NCBI RefSeq assembly: GCF_001440415.1
Contig: NZ_LLYA01000154.1
Coordinates: forward strand, 1 to 64,000
Direction: 5' to 3'
Length of the DNA: 64,000 bases
From: Bradyrhizobium retamae
Lineage (GTDB): Bacteria; Pseudomonadota; Alphaproteobacteria; Rhizobiales; Xanthobacteraceae
Part shown: positions 19,445-28,950 of the stretch, in pieces
Position numbering within the stretch: the first letter of the stretch is position 1
How the letters are laid out: each line of letters opens with the position of its first letter
The notes under the pieces: generated by a model
Told to the model about the DNA's origin: nothing
The model's database searches: none
Seen by the model: only the letters and a program-made list of their open reading frames with translations
Program-made: the position numbers and the translations under genes

Positions 19445-20641
19445 ATGCCCAGACCTGAGCGTACCGCAGCCATCCTCGTCGCAGCCGGACGCGGGCTTCG
19501 CGCCGGTGCCGGGGGGCCCAAGCAATATCGCGAGATTGGCGGGCAGACCGTGATCTTCCGCGCCATGGAGGCGTTCTGCCGGCATCCGGACATCTTCGCC
19601 GTGCAACCGGTGGTGAACCCCGATGACGCCGCCATCTTCAACGAAGCGGTCGCAGGACTGCACCATCAACCTCCCACCAGTGGCGGAGCCACCCGTCAGG
19701 CCTCGGTGCATGCTGGACTCGAGGCGCTGGCTGCGGACAAGCCCGACATCGTCCTGATCCACGATGCCGCGCGTCCCTTTGTGACCTCGGCTGTGATTTC
19801 GCGCGCGATCGATGCCGCCGGTCGAACGGGCGCCGCCGTTCCGACAATTCCCGTCACTGATACGATAAAGCAGGTCGGTGATGCCGGTCACGTCGAGGCG
19901 ACGCCGGAACGCGCATGGTTGCGAATCGCGCAAACGCCGCAGGCGTTTCGCTTCGATGTCATTCTCGATGCCCATCGCCGCGCCGCGCGCGACGGCCGCA
20001 GCGACTTCACTGACGATGCGGCGCTCGCGGAATGGGCGGGATTGACGGTAGTGACCTTTGAAGGCGATCCTGCAAACATGAAACTGACGACGCCTGAAGA
20101 TTTCATTCGTGAAGAAGCCCGGCTCGCCGCCCAGCTCGGCGACATCAGGACCGGCACCGGCTACGACGTGCACGCCTTCGGCGACGGTGATCATCTGATG
20201 CTCTGCGGCGTACGAGTGCCGCACGTCAGAGGCTTTCTCGCCCATTCCGACGGCGACGTCGGCCTGCACGCCCTGGTCGACGCCATCCTCGGCGCGCTGG
20301 CCGACGGCGATATCGGCTCGCACTTTCCGCCGAGTGATCCACAGTGGAAGGGTGCGGCGTCCGACAAATTCCTCAAATATGCCGTCGATCGCGTCACCGC
20401 GCGGGGCGGACGGATCGCCAATCTCGAAGTCACGATGATTTGCGAGCGCCCGAAGATCGGGCCGCTGCGCGATGTCATGCGCGCCCGCATCGCCGAGATC
20501 ACCGGGCTCAACATCTCCCGCGTTGCGGTGAAGGCGACGACCAGCGAACGGCTCGGCTTTACCGGCCGCGAGGAAGGCATCGCCGCAACCGCGAGCGCTA
20601 CCATCCGCCTGCCTTGGAGCGATAAAGGTTGGAGCGAGTAA
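19445..20641 (+). CDS. ispDF: Bifunctional IspD/IspF of the MEP isoprenoid pathway
   Basis: 398 residues from the ATG at 19445 (an in-frame GTG at 19439 is the alternative). Residues 1 to about 230 are IspD ([27 protein letters not shown]), transferring CMP to methylerythritol phosphate. From [11 protein letters not shown] on it is IspF, with metal ligands in [14 protein letters not shown] and [15 protein letters not shown], forming the cyclodiphosphate. The two reactions are not consecutive, yet fusion is common in alphaproteobacteria. It starts a plus-strand pair with the CinA-like gene and is divergent from dusB. Confidence 0.96.
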   Translation: MPRPERTAAILVAAGRGLRAGAGGPKQYREIGGQTVIFRAMEAFCRHPDIFAVQPVVNPDDAAIFNEAVAGLHHQPPTSGGATRQASVHAGLEALAADKPDIVLIHDAARPFVTSAVISRAIDAAGRTGAAVPTIPVTDTIKQVGDAGHVEATPERAWLRIAQTPQAFRFDVILDAHRRAARDGRSDFTDDAALAEWAGLTVVTFEGDPANMKLTTPEDFIREEARLAAQLGDIRTGTGYDVHAFGDGDHLMLCGVRVPHVRGFLAHSDGDVGLHALVDAILGALADGDIGSHFPPSDPQWKGAASDKFLKYAVDRVTARGGRIANLEVTMICERPKIGPLRDVMRARIAEITGLNISRVAVKATTSERLGFTGREEGIAATASATIRLPWSDKGWSE

Positions 20642-20642
20642 G

Positions 20643-21254
20643 ATGAGCGGCAGCGACGCCCGCGCCCTCGCCCGCTCGCTGCTTGATTTGTGCCGGATGC
20701 GCAAGCTGACGATCGCCACCGCGGAGTCCTGCACAGGAGGCCTGGTGGCCGGCGCGCTCACCGACATTCCCGGCTCTTCGGACGTGATCGACCGCGGTTT
20801 CGTCACTTATTCCAATGAAGCCAAGCGCGCGATGCTCGGCGTCAAAGCCTCGACGCTGACAACCTTCGGCGCGGTCAGCAAGGAAACCGCGACTGCAATG
20901 GCGGTCGGCGCGCTGGAAAAGGCCGGCGTCGATCTTGCGGTATCGATTACCGGCATCGCTGGCCCCGGCGGCGCCACGCCGGGAAAGCCGGTCGGCCTCG
21001 TGCATTTCGCGGTTGCGTCGCGCGACGGCAAGATCCTGCATCGCGAATTCCGTTTCGGTGCGATCGGCCGCACCACCGTGCGCCAGCGCTCGGTGGTGGA
21101 AGCGCTGCGCATGTTGATGGAATTGGCGCGCGGCCCGCAGCCGCCGGTCAAACCGCGACGCGAAACGATGAGCCGGCTGCGCCCGCGGGTCGCCCGTACG
21201 CCGCGGCGCAGCGCCGTCAAACGGCGCCGGCCGACGCCGCGGCCAAAGCCTTAG
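20643..21254 (+). CDS. CinA C-terminal-type amidohydrolase (PncC-like)
   Basis: 203 residues starting one base after the ispDF stop. Residues 1-160 form the CinA C-terminal domain: TIATAESCTGGLVAGALTD, GFVTYSNEAKRAMLGV, SITGIAGPGGATPGKPVG. This domain deamidates nicotinamide mononucleotide. The last 35 residues are an Arg/Pro-rich tail (RRSAVKRRRPTPRPKP) that the domain does not need. Its final 38 bases overlap the end of the next gene on the other strand, so the tail could be a late extension by readthrough of an older stop. Confidence 0.9.
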   Translation: MSGSDARALARSLLDLCRMRKLTIATAESCTGGLVAGALTDIPGSSDVIDRGFVTYSNEAKRAMLGVKASTLTTFGAVSKETATAMAVGALEKAGVDLAVSITGIAGPGGATPGKPVGLVHFAVASRDGKILHREFRFGAIGRTTVRQRSVVEALRMLMELARGPQPPVKPRRETMSRLRPRVARTPRRSAVKRRRPTPRPKP

Positions 21255-22902
21255 CGCGCGTTTCGCTCAGCGAGCTCACCGGCGTCAACGCCTCCGGGCT
21301 GATCGAAAGCTCGATGATCGCCGGAAGTCCGCTGCCGACAGCCTCGTCGAAGGCGCGCGCGAAATCCTCCGTACGCTCGACATATGCTCCGAACCCGCCA
21401 CAGGCGCGTGCCAGTGCGGCAAAGTCGGGGTTGGCCAGATCGGTGCCGGAGACACGGCCGGGATAGGTTCGCTCCTGGTGCATCCGGATGGTGCCGTACA
21501 TGCCGTTGTTGCAGACGATCACAATCAGCGGCAGCCGGTTTTCGACCGCGGTCATGAACTCCAATCCGGTCATCTGGAAGCAACCGTCACCGGCGAACGC
21601 GATCACCGTTCGCTCGGGATGCAGCAACTTGGCGGCAACGGCTGCGGGCAACCCATAGCCCATCGATCCCGAGGTCGGCGCGAGTTCGGTACGAAATTGC
21701 CGATAACGCCAGAAACGGTGCACCCAGACGGCATAATTGCCGGCGCCGTTGCAGATGATGGTGTCAGGGGGCAAGCGATCGCTCAAACCGCGTACGACCT
21801 GCGAGAGCTGTACGTCGCCTGGCGAGCGGGTCGGCTCGGTGAAGGCGAGATAGTCGGCATGCGCCGCCTTGACGTAGTCGGCGCGCGATTGGTGCTTTGG
21901 CTCCAGCCGCTTGATCGCGGCTGCAAAGGCCGTGCTGCTTGCGACCACGCCGAGCCTTGGCGAATAGACGCGGCCGATCTCTTCCGGGTCGGGATAGACG
22001 TGAACCAGCGGCTGCTTCGGTTTCGGAATATCGAACAGCGTGTAGCCGGATGTGGTGGCCTCCCCCAGCCTCGCGCCAAGCGAGATCACCAGATCGCTGG
22101 TTCGGATCCGGTCGGCGATTTTTGCGTCGAGACCGATGCCGACATGGCCGCCATAGGCCGGATGGAGATTGTCGAAATAATCCTGGCATCGGAACGAGAC
22201 GCCGACCGGAACCTCGTGCGCAGCGGCAAACGTTTCGAGATCGCGGCGAGCCTGATCGCTCCATCCGCCGCCGCCGACGATCAGGAATGGCCTCTTCGCC
22301 TCCGACAGCAGCGCATGGAATTGCCGCAAGGCGCCGTCATCGGGCGCGACCGGAATCGGATTGTAAGGCGGCGCATCCGCCACCTCCGCGGTATCGGTGA
22401 GCATGTCCTCGGGCAGCGCCAGCACGACCGGGCCGGGACGGCCCGAGGTCGCGGTGAAGAAGGCGCGCGAAATGAACTCTGGAATCCGCCGCGCATCGTC
22501 GATCTGGGCGACCCATTTCGCCATCGGCCCGAACATCTGGCGATAATCGATTTCCTGGAACGCCTCGCGTTCCATCATGTCGCGTCCGACCTGGCCAAGC
22601 AGCAGGATCAGCGGCGTCGAGTCCTGGAACGCGACATGGACGCCGGAGGACGCGTTGGTGGCGCCGGGGCCGCGGGTGGCGAACACGATGCCGGGCCGTC
22701 CCGTCAGCTTGCCATAGGCCTCTGCCATCATGGCAGCGCCGCCCTCCTGCCGCGCGTTGATGAACCGCACGCGCTGGCTCTGGTACATGCCGTCGAGGGC
22801 AGCCAGGAAGCTTTCGCCGGGCACGCCGAACACGGTGTCGGCGCCGTGCAAGGCCAGTTGCTCGATGAGAATATGGCCACCGGTTCGAAGATTTACGTCC
22901 AT
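21217..22902 (-). CDS. Thiamine-diphosphate-dependent enzyme (acetolactate synthase large-subunit-like)
   Basis: 561 residues with the three-domain ThDP layout. The N-terminal pyrimidine domain keeps the activating Glu (NARQEGGAAMMAEAYGK), the middle domain contains GARLGE, and the C-terminal domain has GDGCFQMTGLEF...CNN for Mg-ThDP. No small regulatory subunit gene is near, so a valine-pathway role is unlikely; a decarboxylase or carboligase of catabolism is more plausible. The retained Glu argues against glyoxylate carboligase, where Val occupies that site, although a 3-hydroxyisobutyrate-type reductase lies upstream on the same strand. Confidence 0.85.
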   Translation of the reverse strand: MDVNLRTGGHILIEQLALHGADTVFGVPGESFLAALDGMYQSQRVRFINARQEGGAAMMAEAYGKLTGRPGIVFATRGPGATNASSGVHVAFQDSTPLILLLGQVGRDMMEREAFQEIDYRQMFGPMAKWVAQIDDARRIPEFISRAFFTATSGRPGPVVLALPEDMLTDTAEVADAPPYNPIPVAPDDGALRQFHALLSEAKRPFLIVGGGGWSDQARRDLETFAAAHEVPVGVSFRCQDYFDNLHPAYGGHVGIGLDAKIADRIRTSDLVISLGARLGEATTSGYTLFDIPKPKQPLVHVYPDPEEIGRVYSPRLGVVASSTAFAAAIKRLEPKHQSRADYVKAAHADYLAFTEPTRSPGDVQLSQVVRGLSDRLPPDTIICNGAGNYAVWVHRFWRYRQFRTELAPTSGSMGYGLPAAVAAKLLHPERTVIAFAGDGCFQMTGLEFMTAVENRLPLIVIVCNNGMYGTIRMHQERTYPGRVSGTDLANPDFAALARACGGFGAYVERTEDFARAFDEAVGSGLPAIIELSISPEALTPVSSLSETRAKALAAASAGAV

Positions 22903-23008
22903 CGCCTTGTCCTTCCGTTCAGCATTACGGATTTGGGGCCGGCTTAAAGAATGGCGTCGGCACCGGCAACCGGTTTCCTGCGAAATCAGATATGCGGCTG
23001 AGCATTTC

Positions 23009-23923
23009 CTATTGTTGGTCTTTCGGCCGCACCCGTGCGTCCACGCCAGTCACGGCCTCGTAAGCTTTGATGACGGCTGTACAGGACTCGCCGTCGTGCC
23101 CGAGCAGCGCCGCCTGCCGGTAGGTCTGGTGCACAGCCTCAGCCATGAACCCGGGCAGACCCGCCTCCTCCAGCCAGCGCGCATAATAGCGGACGTCCTT
23201 GCGGGCGTTCGCCAGCGACATCAGCGGGGTGAAGTCGCCATCGAGCGTGGCCTGGCCGTAAAGATCGAGCATGCCGCTCTTGCCGCCGGCCGCCGAGATG
23301 ATGCGGATGAGCTGCGAGAGGTCGAGCCCGTCCTTGGCCGCGAGCGCAAACCCCTCGCACCACGCCGCCACATTGGCGAAAGCGATATAGTTGTGAATGA
23401 GCTTGAGGCGGATCGCGTGTCCCAATGGGCCGATGTGGAAGATGTTTTCGGCATAGAGCTCAAAATAGGGCCTGAGGTCATCGAGCAGCTCGCGCTCGCC
23501 GCCGAACAACACATTGACCTTGCCGATGTCGGCGTGTTTCGGGGTTCGCGTCATCGGTGCTTCGGCATACCGACCGCCGGCTGCCCGCACCATGCGGTCG
23601 AGCTTTGCGACCATCTGCGGGCTGCCGGTGGTGTGATCCACGACAATGAATCCCGGCGCCGGACTTGCGAGCAGCCCATCGCTGCAAATCATCAACGCCT
23701 CGACATCCTCGGCATCATTGACGCAAATCATGACGATGCGGCAATTGTCGCGAATCTCCTGAAGACCGCTGGCCGCGGTCGCGCCGAACGATTTGGCAAC
23801 GGCCACAGCCGCGGGGTTGAGATCATAGGCGGTGACCGCCACGCCCTTGGCAACGAGGTTCTTGACCAAGCCTCGTCCCATTCCACCGAGGCCGATAAAG
23901 CCAACGCGTTCGAATGTCGTCAT
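23009..23923 (-). CDS. NAD(P)-dependent beta-hydroxyacid dehydrogenase (3-hydroxyisobutyrate dehydrogenase family)
   Basis: 304 residues. The Rossmann motif GFIGLGGMGRGLVKNL is at residues 8-23, VDHTTGSPQM matches the substrate-binding loop, and Lys in LKLIHNY is the expected catalytic residue. The all-alpha C-terminal domain is complete. The family reduces or oxidises 3-hydroxyacids such as 3-hydroxyisobutyrate or tartronate semialdehyde. It lies 106 bases upstream of the ThDP enzyme on the same strand, which suggests, but does not prove, one pathway. Confidence 0.88.
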   Translation of the reverse strand: MTTFERVGFIGLGGMGRGLVKNLVAKGVAVTAYDLNPAAVAVAKSFGATAASGLQEIRDNCRIVMICVNDAEDVEALMICSDGLLASPAPGFIVVDHTTGSPQMVAKLDRMVRAAGGRYAEAPMTRTPKHADIGKVNVLFGGERELLDDLRPYFELYAENIFHIGPLGHAIRLKLIHNYIAFANVAAWCEGFALAAKDGLDLSQLIRIISAAGGKSGMLDLYGQATLDGDFTPLMSLANARKDVRYYARWLEEAGLPGFMAEAVHQTYRQAALLGHDGESCTAVIKAYEAVTGVDARVRPKDQQ

Positions 23924-23986
23924 TTCAACCGTTCCGTTGTTGTTTCCTGGAATCTTTCCGAGGGCAGATCGCGCCGGGTTGCAGAG

Positions 23987-24460
23987 CTAGATTCGGGTCC
24001 CGGTGGCGGGCTTCCCATAGATCACGTCCGCCCGCTTCTCGAACGCCGCGGCAAAACGCTGAAAGGCCGTATCGAACATCGTCCCCATCAGCATCGCCAG
24101 CATCCGGCTCTTGAATTCGTAGGACAGGAAGAACTCGACGTCGCAGTCGGTTTCGGATTTCGGTTCGAACGTCCAGCGGTTTTCCAGATTGCTGAAAGGG
24201 CCCTTCAGGTATTCGACCATGATTTTCAGGTTCGGCCGGTCCAGCGTCACCCGGCTGGTGAAGGACTCCCGTACCAGCTTGAATGATACCGTCATGTCGG
24301 CAACGACGACTTCAGTGCCGTCACCTTTCTGCGTACGCTGCCTTATCCTCAGCGATTGGCACAGCGGCACGAACTCCGGATAGCGCTCGACGTCGGCGAC
24401 CAGATCGAACATGTGCGACGCCGTATGATGAACCCGGCGCTTGCTGGAAAAGCGAGGCAT
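23987..24460 (-). CDS. RatA/COQ10-type START-domain protein
   Basis: 157 residues: MPRFSSKRRVHHTASHMFDLVADVERYPEFVPLC is the canonical opening of the COQ10/RatA polyketide-cyclase family, followed by the beta-grip core (FKLVRESFTSRVTL, GPFSNLENRWTF). Members bind ubiquinone or hydrophobic ligands; E. coli RatA has been described as acting on ribosomes. The alphaproteobacterial gene usually follows lipA. Its ATG overlaps the stop of the kinase gene upstream (TGATG), so the pair is probably translated together. Confidence 0.9.
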   Translation of the reverse strand: MPRFSSKRRVHHTASHMFDLVADVERYPEFVPLCQSLRIRQRTQKGDGTEVVVADMTVSFKLVRESFTSRVTLDRPNLKIMVEYLKGPFSNLENRWTFEPKSETDCDVEFFLSYEFKSRMLAMLMGTMFDTAFQRFAAAFEKRADVIYGKPATGTRI

Positions 24461-24999
24461 CAGTGAATACTCGCCGGGTTCTGCTTGAACGCGATTTTCT
24501 TCAAGTAATCATTTGCCTGCGCCCAATCGGTAAAGCAGACAAGCGATTGATCGGCGCGCAGTCCCTGAAAATACTCCAAAAGTTTCGGCCGCTGTTGCCG
24601 GCGATAGGTCCAGACGTAGTGAAGGAACTCGAAGTCGATTCTCTCGGGACAGCCCTGGGCCATTTCCGGGCGAACACGGCCGTAGCTGCTGGCTACTCGC
24701 TTCATGATGCCGAACATGCAGGTCCTGCGCGGCAAGTCGAACCAGATGACGGTGTCGCTGACCTCGCGGCGCAATTCGCCGGCGCCGTACCTAGTGTAAT
24801 TGCCATCGATAACCCATTGCGGCCGAAGCGCAACCTCGGCCACGCGCTGTCCGAACTCGGCATTGTCGGAAGTGACCCAGCCGGGCCTCCAGGACAACGC
24901 ATCCAGCGAAATGAAGGGAATGCCTGTTATGTCCGACAGCTGCCTGGCAAACGTCGATTTGCCGGACCCCGACGACCCCATAACAAGAACGCGTTGCAT
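24460..24999 (-). CDS. P-loop nucleotide kinase-like protein
   Basis: 179 residues. Walker A is GSSGSGKST at residues 8-16. The lid and core resemble adenylate-kinase-like and 'DNA topology modulation' FlaR-type proteins: PFISLDALSWRPGW, WVIDGNYTRYG, DTVIWFDLPRRTC. The substrate is unknown. It sits between lipA (15-base gap) and the RatA-like gene (one-base overlap), two genes normally adjacent in relatives, so it looks like a gene inserted into a conserved pair while keeping the coupling. Confidence 0.85.
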   Translation of the reverse strand: MQRVLVMGSSGSGKSTFARQLSDITGIPFISLDALSWRPGWVTSDNAEFGQRVAEVALRPQWVIDGNYTRYGAGELRREVSDTVIWFDLPRRTCMFGIMKRVASSYGRVRPEMAQGCPERIDFEFLHYVWTYRRQQRPKLLEYFQGLRADQSLVCFTDWAQANDYLKKIAFKQNPASIH

Positions 25000-25014
25000 T
25001 GGTTCAATCCAAGG

Positions 25015-25974
25015 CTAGCGGGCCCGTGCGACGCGGGCCGCTTGGAGCTTGGCAAAATCCTCACCCGCATGATGCGACGAGCGGGTCAGCGGACTGGCCG
25101 ACACCATCAGAAAACCCTTGGTATAGGCGACCTTCTCGTAGCCCGCGAATTCGTCAGGGGTCACGTAGCGCATGACGGCGTGGTGCTTGCGGGTCGGCTG
25201 CAGATACTGCCCGATGGTCAGGAAATCGACGTCCGCGGAGCGCAGATCGTCCATCACCTGCAGCACCTCGTGGCGCTCCTCTCCGAGGCCAACCATGATG
25301 CCTGATTTGGTGAAGATCGTGGGATCAATCTCCTTGACCCGCTGCAAGAGCCGGATCGAATGGAAGTAGCGCGCGCCCGGGCGCACCGTGAGATAACGCG
25401 CCGGCACGGTTTCCAGATTGTGGTTGAATACGTCGGGCTTGGCTGCCGCGACCACCTCCAGCGCGCCTTCCTTGCGCAGGAAGTCGGGAGTGAGGATTTC
25501 AATCGTCGTGGTCGGGCAGCGCGCGCGAATGGCGCGAATCGTCTGCGCAAAGTGCTCGGCGCCGCCGTCGGCGAGGTCGTCGCGATCGACCGAGGTCACC
25601 ACGACGTGGGTCAGCCCGAGCTTGAAGGTCGCCTCCGCGACATGTTCCGGCTCATTGGCGTCGAGCGCGCCGGGCATGCCGGTCTTGACGTTGCAGAACG
25701 CGCAGGCCCGCGTGCAGGTGTCCCCCATGATCATGAAGGTGGCGTGCTTCTTGTCCCAGCACTCGCCGATATTCGGGCAGCCCGCCTCCTCGCACACCGT
25801 GACGAGGCCGTTCTCCCTGACGATCTTTCGCGTGTCGGCATAGCCGCGGGTGTTCGGCGCGCGCACCCGGATCCAGTCCGGCTTCGGCGGCGACAGCGCA
25901 TCCGGCCGGTTCACCTTTTCGGGGTGACGCGGGCGAACCTGGTTCAGTGAAACGGTATCGACGAGGACGACCAT
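25015..25974 (-). CDS. lipA: Lipoyl synthase
   Basis: 319 residues. The auxiliary cluster motif [12 protein letters not shown] and the radical-SAM motif CTRACAFC (CX3CX2C) are both complete, and the C-terminal [11 protein letters not shown]er, which ligates the auxiliary cluster, appears as RSSHHAG. It inserts two sulfurs into octanoyl groups on lipoyl domains of 2-oxoacid dehydrogenases. It is divergent from the DNA glycosylase gene with 126 bases between them. Confidence 0.97.
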   Translation of the reverse strand: MVVLVDTVSLNQVRPRHPEKVNRPDALSPPKPDWIRVRAPNTRGYADTRKIVRENGLVTVCEEAGCPNIGECWDKKHATFMIMGDTCTRACAFCNVKTGMPGALDANEPEHVAEATFKLGLTHVVVTSVDRDDLADGGAEHFAQTIRAIRARCPTTTIEILTPDFLRKEGALEVVAAAKPDVFNHNLETVPARYLTVRPGARYFHSIRLLQRVKEIDPTIFTKSGIMVGLGEERHEVLQVMDDLRSADVDFLTIGQYLQPTRKHHAVMRYVTPDEFAGYEKVAYTKGFLMVSASPLTRSSHHAGEDFAKLQAARVARAR

Positions 25975-26100
25975 GTTAAGTCCGGAAATTGCGAGAACAT
26001 CTAGCTAATCTGTGTTGCAGATGGCCGCAACTCTGTTGCGGAAAACTGCAACCCAGCCCGCGGAAGGCCCACAGGCCAGCCTCGCGAAACCTGGCGGATC

Positions 26101-26757
26101 GTGCAAGATAATGACGAATTTCACCTGTTCCGCGAACGATTCTCACCGGAAATGGTTCAAAACTCCAAGCCTGCCGGCGCCGCCGCCCCTCGCCTCGGCA
26201 AGCCGCTGAAGCGCTCGTTTTTCGACCGTAGCGTGCATGAGGTCGCGCCCGACCTGATCGGCGCGACGCTCCTGGTCGACGGCGTCGGCGGCACCATCGT
26301 CGAGGTCGAGGCCTATCACCATCTGGACCCGGCCGCGCATTCGTTTCGCGGACCGACGCCGCGCAACCGCGTGATGTTCGGACCGCCGGGTTTTGCCTAT
26401 GTTTATCGCTCCTATGGCATCCACTGGTGCGTAAATTTCGTCTGCGAAGAGGAAGGTTCGGCCAGCGCCGTCCTGATCCGCGCGCTGCAGCCGACCCACG
26501 GCATACCCGCGATGCGGCGCCGCCGCGGCCAGCAGGATGAGCGCGCGCTGTGCTCCGGCCCGGGCAAGCTCACGGAAGCGCTCGGGATCACGATCAAGCA
26601 CAACGAGCTGCCGCTCGATCAGCCGCCGATCACGCTGCATGCGCGGGTGGGCAGACTCGACATTGCCGCAGGCGTGCGGATCGGCATCACCAAAGCGGTC
26701 GATCTGCCGTGGCGTTACGGGCTGAAGGGTTCGAGATTTTTGAGCAAGCCGTTTTGA
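26101..26757 (+). CDS. 3-methyladenine DNA glycosylase (AAG/MPG family)
   Basis: 218 residues from a GTG at 26101; an ATG at 26152 (MVQNSKPAG) would give 201 residues and cannot be excluded. Family motifs: [30 protein letters not shown] with the catalytic Glu in [22 protein letters not shown], and [14 protein letters not shown]. It excises alkylated bases without lyase activity, acting as a monomer on double-stranded DNA. Single gene, followed by half of a dispersed repeat. Confidence 0.93.
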   Translation: MQDNDEFHLFRERFSPEMVQNSKPAGAAAPRLGKPLKRSFFDRSVHEVAPDLIGATLLVDGVGGTIVEVEAYHHLDPAAHSFRGPTPRNRVMFGPPGFAYVYRSYGIHWCVNFVCEEEGSASAVLIRALQPTHGIPAMRRRRGQQDERALCSGPGKLTEALGITIKHNELPLDQPPITLHARVGRLDIAAGVRIGITKAVDLPWRYGLKGSRFLSKPF

Positions 26758-26780
26758 CAAGGCGGTGTCCCTTCGGTTGC

Positions 26781-26810
26781 CGTCATTGCGAGCGCAAGCG
26801 AAGCAATCCA
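26781..26810. repeat. Half copy of dispersed palindromic repeat (CGTCATTGCGAG type)
   Basis: It begins CGTCATTGCGAGCGCAAGCG and ends GAAGCAATCCA. The same sequence family occurs as a full palindrome at 34952-35030. Located between the convergent ends of the glycosylase and oxidoreductase genes. Confidence 0.75.
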
Positions 26811-26835
26811 TCGCGCGGCATAACGGAAAACAGCG

Positions 26836-28950
26836 CTACACGGTCAGCACATCTTCAATCCGGATCGGTAAGCTGCGCACGCGTTTGCCTGTGGCGTGAA
26901 AGACGGCGTTGGCGATGGCGGGGGCCATGCCGACGAGCGCGATCTCGCCAAGGCCTTTGACGCCTAGGGCATTGACGTGTGGATCTATCTCCTCGACGAA
27001 GTGCGCTTCAAGCTGGGGAACGTCGAGATTCACGGGCAGCAGGTAATCGGCCATATGGGCGTTGACCGGGCGGCCGTCGCGCGGATCGAGGACGGTGCGT
27101 TCCATCAGCGCCATGCCCATCCCGCCGATCATGCCGCCAATGCATTGGCTCCTCGCAAGTCGCGGATTGACGACGCGGCCGATGCCATAGGCGCCCGCGG
27201 CGCGGCGCAGCCGGATGGTGCCGACATCGGGATCGACGGCCACCTCGGCAAATACGGCTCCAAAGGAGTGCATCGAAAATCGGGCCGCGACATCGGGATC
27301 GCGCTGAGCCGAAGCCGTGGCCTCGATGGGGCGGCCGTCCCGCGGGCGCTTTGCGGCTTCCTCCTGCACGGCAATGCAGGCGGCGCGGATCGCAGAGCCG
27401 ACCGAGGCCATCGTCCATGAGCCGCCATGGGATGGAGCCGGCGGATAGTCAGAGCGGCCAAGGCTGAATCGCACCCGTTCAACAGGCAGCCCCAGCGTCT
27501 CGGCGGCAACCTGCGTCATGGACGTGTAGGTGCCGGGACCCATGTCGCTTGCCGCGACTTCAACTTCAGCGGTGCCGTCCGGGAGCAGTCGCGCCCGCGC
27601 ATTCGCCGGCGCATGGAAGGCCGGATAGCTCGCCGATGCCACGCCCATGCCGACCAGCAGCCGGCCATCGCGCATCGAACGAGGTTCGGGTAACCGCCGC
27701 GACCAGCCGAAACGTTCGGCGGCGAGATCATGGCATTTCATCAGCGACCGGCTGGAGAACGGCTTGTTCTCGCTCTCATCGATCGCCGGCTCGTTGCGAC
27801 GCCGCAGATCGATCGGATCGATTCCGAGCTTGTACGACAGTTCATCCACGGCACATTCGAGCGCAAAGACACCGCTTGCCTCGCCGGGGCCGCGCATATG
27901 GTTCGGGGTCCCGATATCGAGTGGCAGCAGCCGGTAGCGGGTTCGCACGTTCGGCGTGGAGTACAGGAAGCTCGTGACCGAGGTCAGTGCCTCCATGAAC
28001 TCTTCGTACCGGCTCGTCTCGCCCGTGCCCTCGTGCACAATGCTGGTGAGCTTGCCGTCGGCCGTGGCCCCGAGAGCCATCCGCTGCAGGGTGCGGGGGC
28101 GGTGGCCCGTCATGAAGAACATCTGCTTGCGCGTGAGTACGAGCTTGACGGGACGTCCCACTTGTCGCGCCGCCATGGCCGCAAGCGTCACATGCGCCCA
28201 TGTCCTGAGCGACGTGCCGAAGGCACCGCCGATAAACGGACAGATCACCTGTATGTTCTCGGGTGGCAGGCCGAACACGGCTGCGATCTCGGCCTGTTCG
28301 TTGACGACGAACTGGCTTTTGCTCCACAGCGTCAGCCGATTGCCATTCCAGGCCGCGACGGTGGCGTGCGGCTCCATCGGATTGTGGTTCTCGCGCGCGA
28401 TTTCATAGATCTCGTCGACCTTCACCGGCGCGTCCGCGAGCGCGCTGTCGGCATTGCCGCGCGCGGTGTCGGCCGGCAGCCTCGCATCCGGCTGCTTCCC
28501 GGCTTCCGGAACGACAGGCCGGGCTTTGGGGTCGGCAGGATCAACGAGCGGCCGCTCGGCCGTGTAGGCGATGCGCAGCGCCGCAGCCGCGCGTTCCGCC
28601 TGGTCGAGCGTATCGGCGACGACGATTGCTACCGGTTGCCCGTAGAAGCGCACCTGGTCGTCCTGCAGCACATGCAGCCGCTCGCCTGTTGCCGGATCGA
28701 TATAGCTCTTGTGGGGCGCGTATGGCAGGCGCGGCGCATTGCGATGCGTGATGACGGCAACGACGCCCGGCATCTTCTCAACCGGCGCGGTCTCGATGCC
28801 GGTCACGCGGCCGAGCCCCACCGTGGCACCGACGATCACCGCATAGGCCTGGCCGCCCTGGTTGAAATCGGCCGCATAGCGCGCTGCGCCTGTGACCTTG
28901 GCACGACCATCCACGCGCTGCAGCGGGCTTCCAATCACGTTCGTCGTCAT
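26836..28950 (-). CDS. Molybdenum-cofactor subunit of xanthine-dehydrogenase-family oxidoreductase (PaoC-like)
   Basis: 704 residues. Molybdopterin-binding aldehyde-oxidase large subunit: VTGAARYAADF near the start, PFIGGAFGTSLRTWAH, MRGPGEASGVFALECAVDEL, and near the end VKGLGEIALVGMAPAIANAVFHATG, whose Glu is the expected catalytic base. The length matches PaoC-type subunits rather than the longer fused xanthine dehydrogenases. With the two genes upstream it forms a heterotrimer for periplasmic aldehyde or heterocycle oxidation. No XdhC/PaoD-type chaperone gene is in the window, so cofactor maturation must use a distant copy. Confidence 0.92.
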   Translation of the reverse strand: MTTNVIGSPLQRVDGRAKVTGAARYAADFNQGGQAYAVIVGATVGLGRVTGIETAPVEKMPGVVAVITHRNAPRLPYAPHKSYIDPATGERLHVLQDDQVRFYGQPVAIVVADTLDQAERAAAALRIAYTAERPLVDPADPKARPVVPEAGKQPDARLPADTARGNADSALADAPVKVDEIYEIARENHNPMEPHATVAAWNGNRLTLWSKSQFVVNEQAEIAAVFGLPPENIQVICPFIGGAFGTSLRTWAHVTLAAMAARQVGRPVKLVLTRKQMFFMTGHRPRTLQRMALGATADGKLTSIVHEGTGETSRYEEFMEALTSVTSFLYSTPNVRTRYRLLPLDIGTPNHMRGPGEASGVFALECAVDELSYKLGIDPIDLRRRNEPAIDESENKPFSSRSLMKCHDLAAERFGWSRRLPEPRSMRDGRLLVGMGVASASYPAFHAPANARARLLPDGTAEVEVAASDMGPGTYTSMTQVAAETLGLPVERVRFSLGRSDYPPAPSHGGSWTMASVGSAIRAACIAVQEEAAKRPRDGRPIEATASAQRDPDVAARFSMHSFGAVFAEVAVDPDVGTIRLRRAAGAYGIGRVVNPRLARSQCIGGMIGGMGMALMERTVLDPRDGRPVNAHMADYLLPVNLDVPQLEAHFVEEIDPHVNALGVKGLGEIALVGMAPAIANAVFHATGKRVRSLPIRIEDVLTV

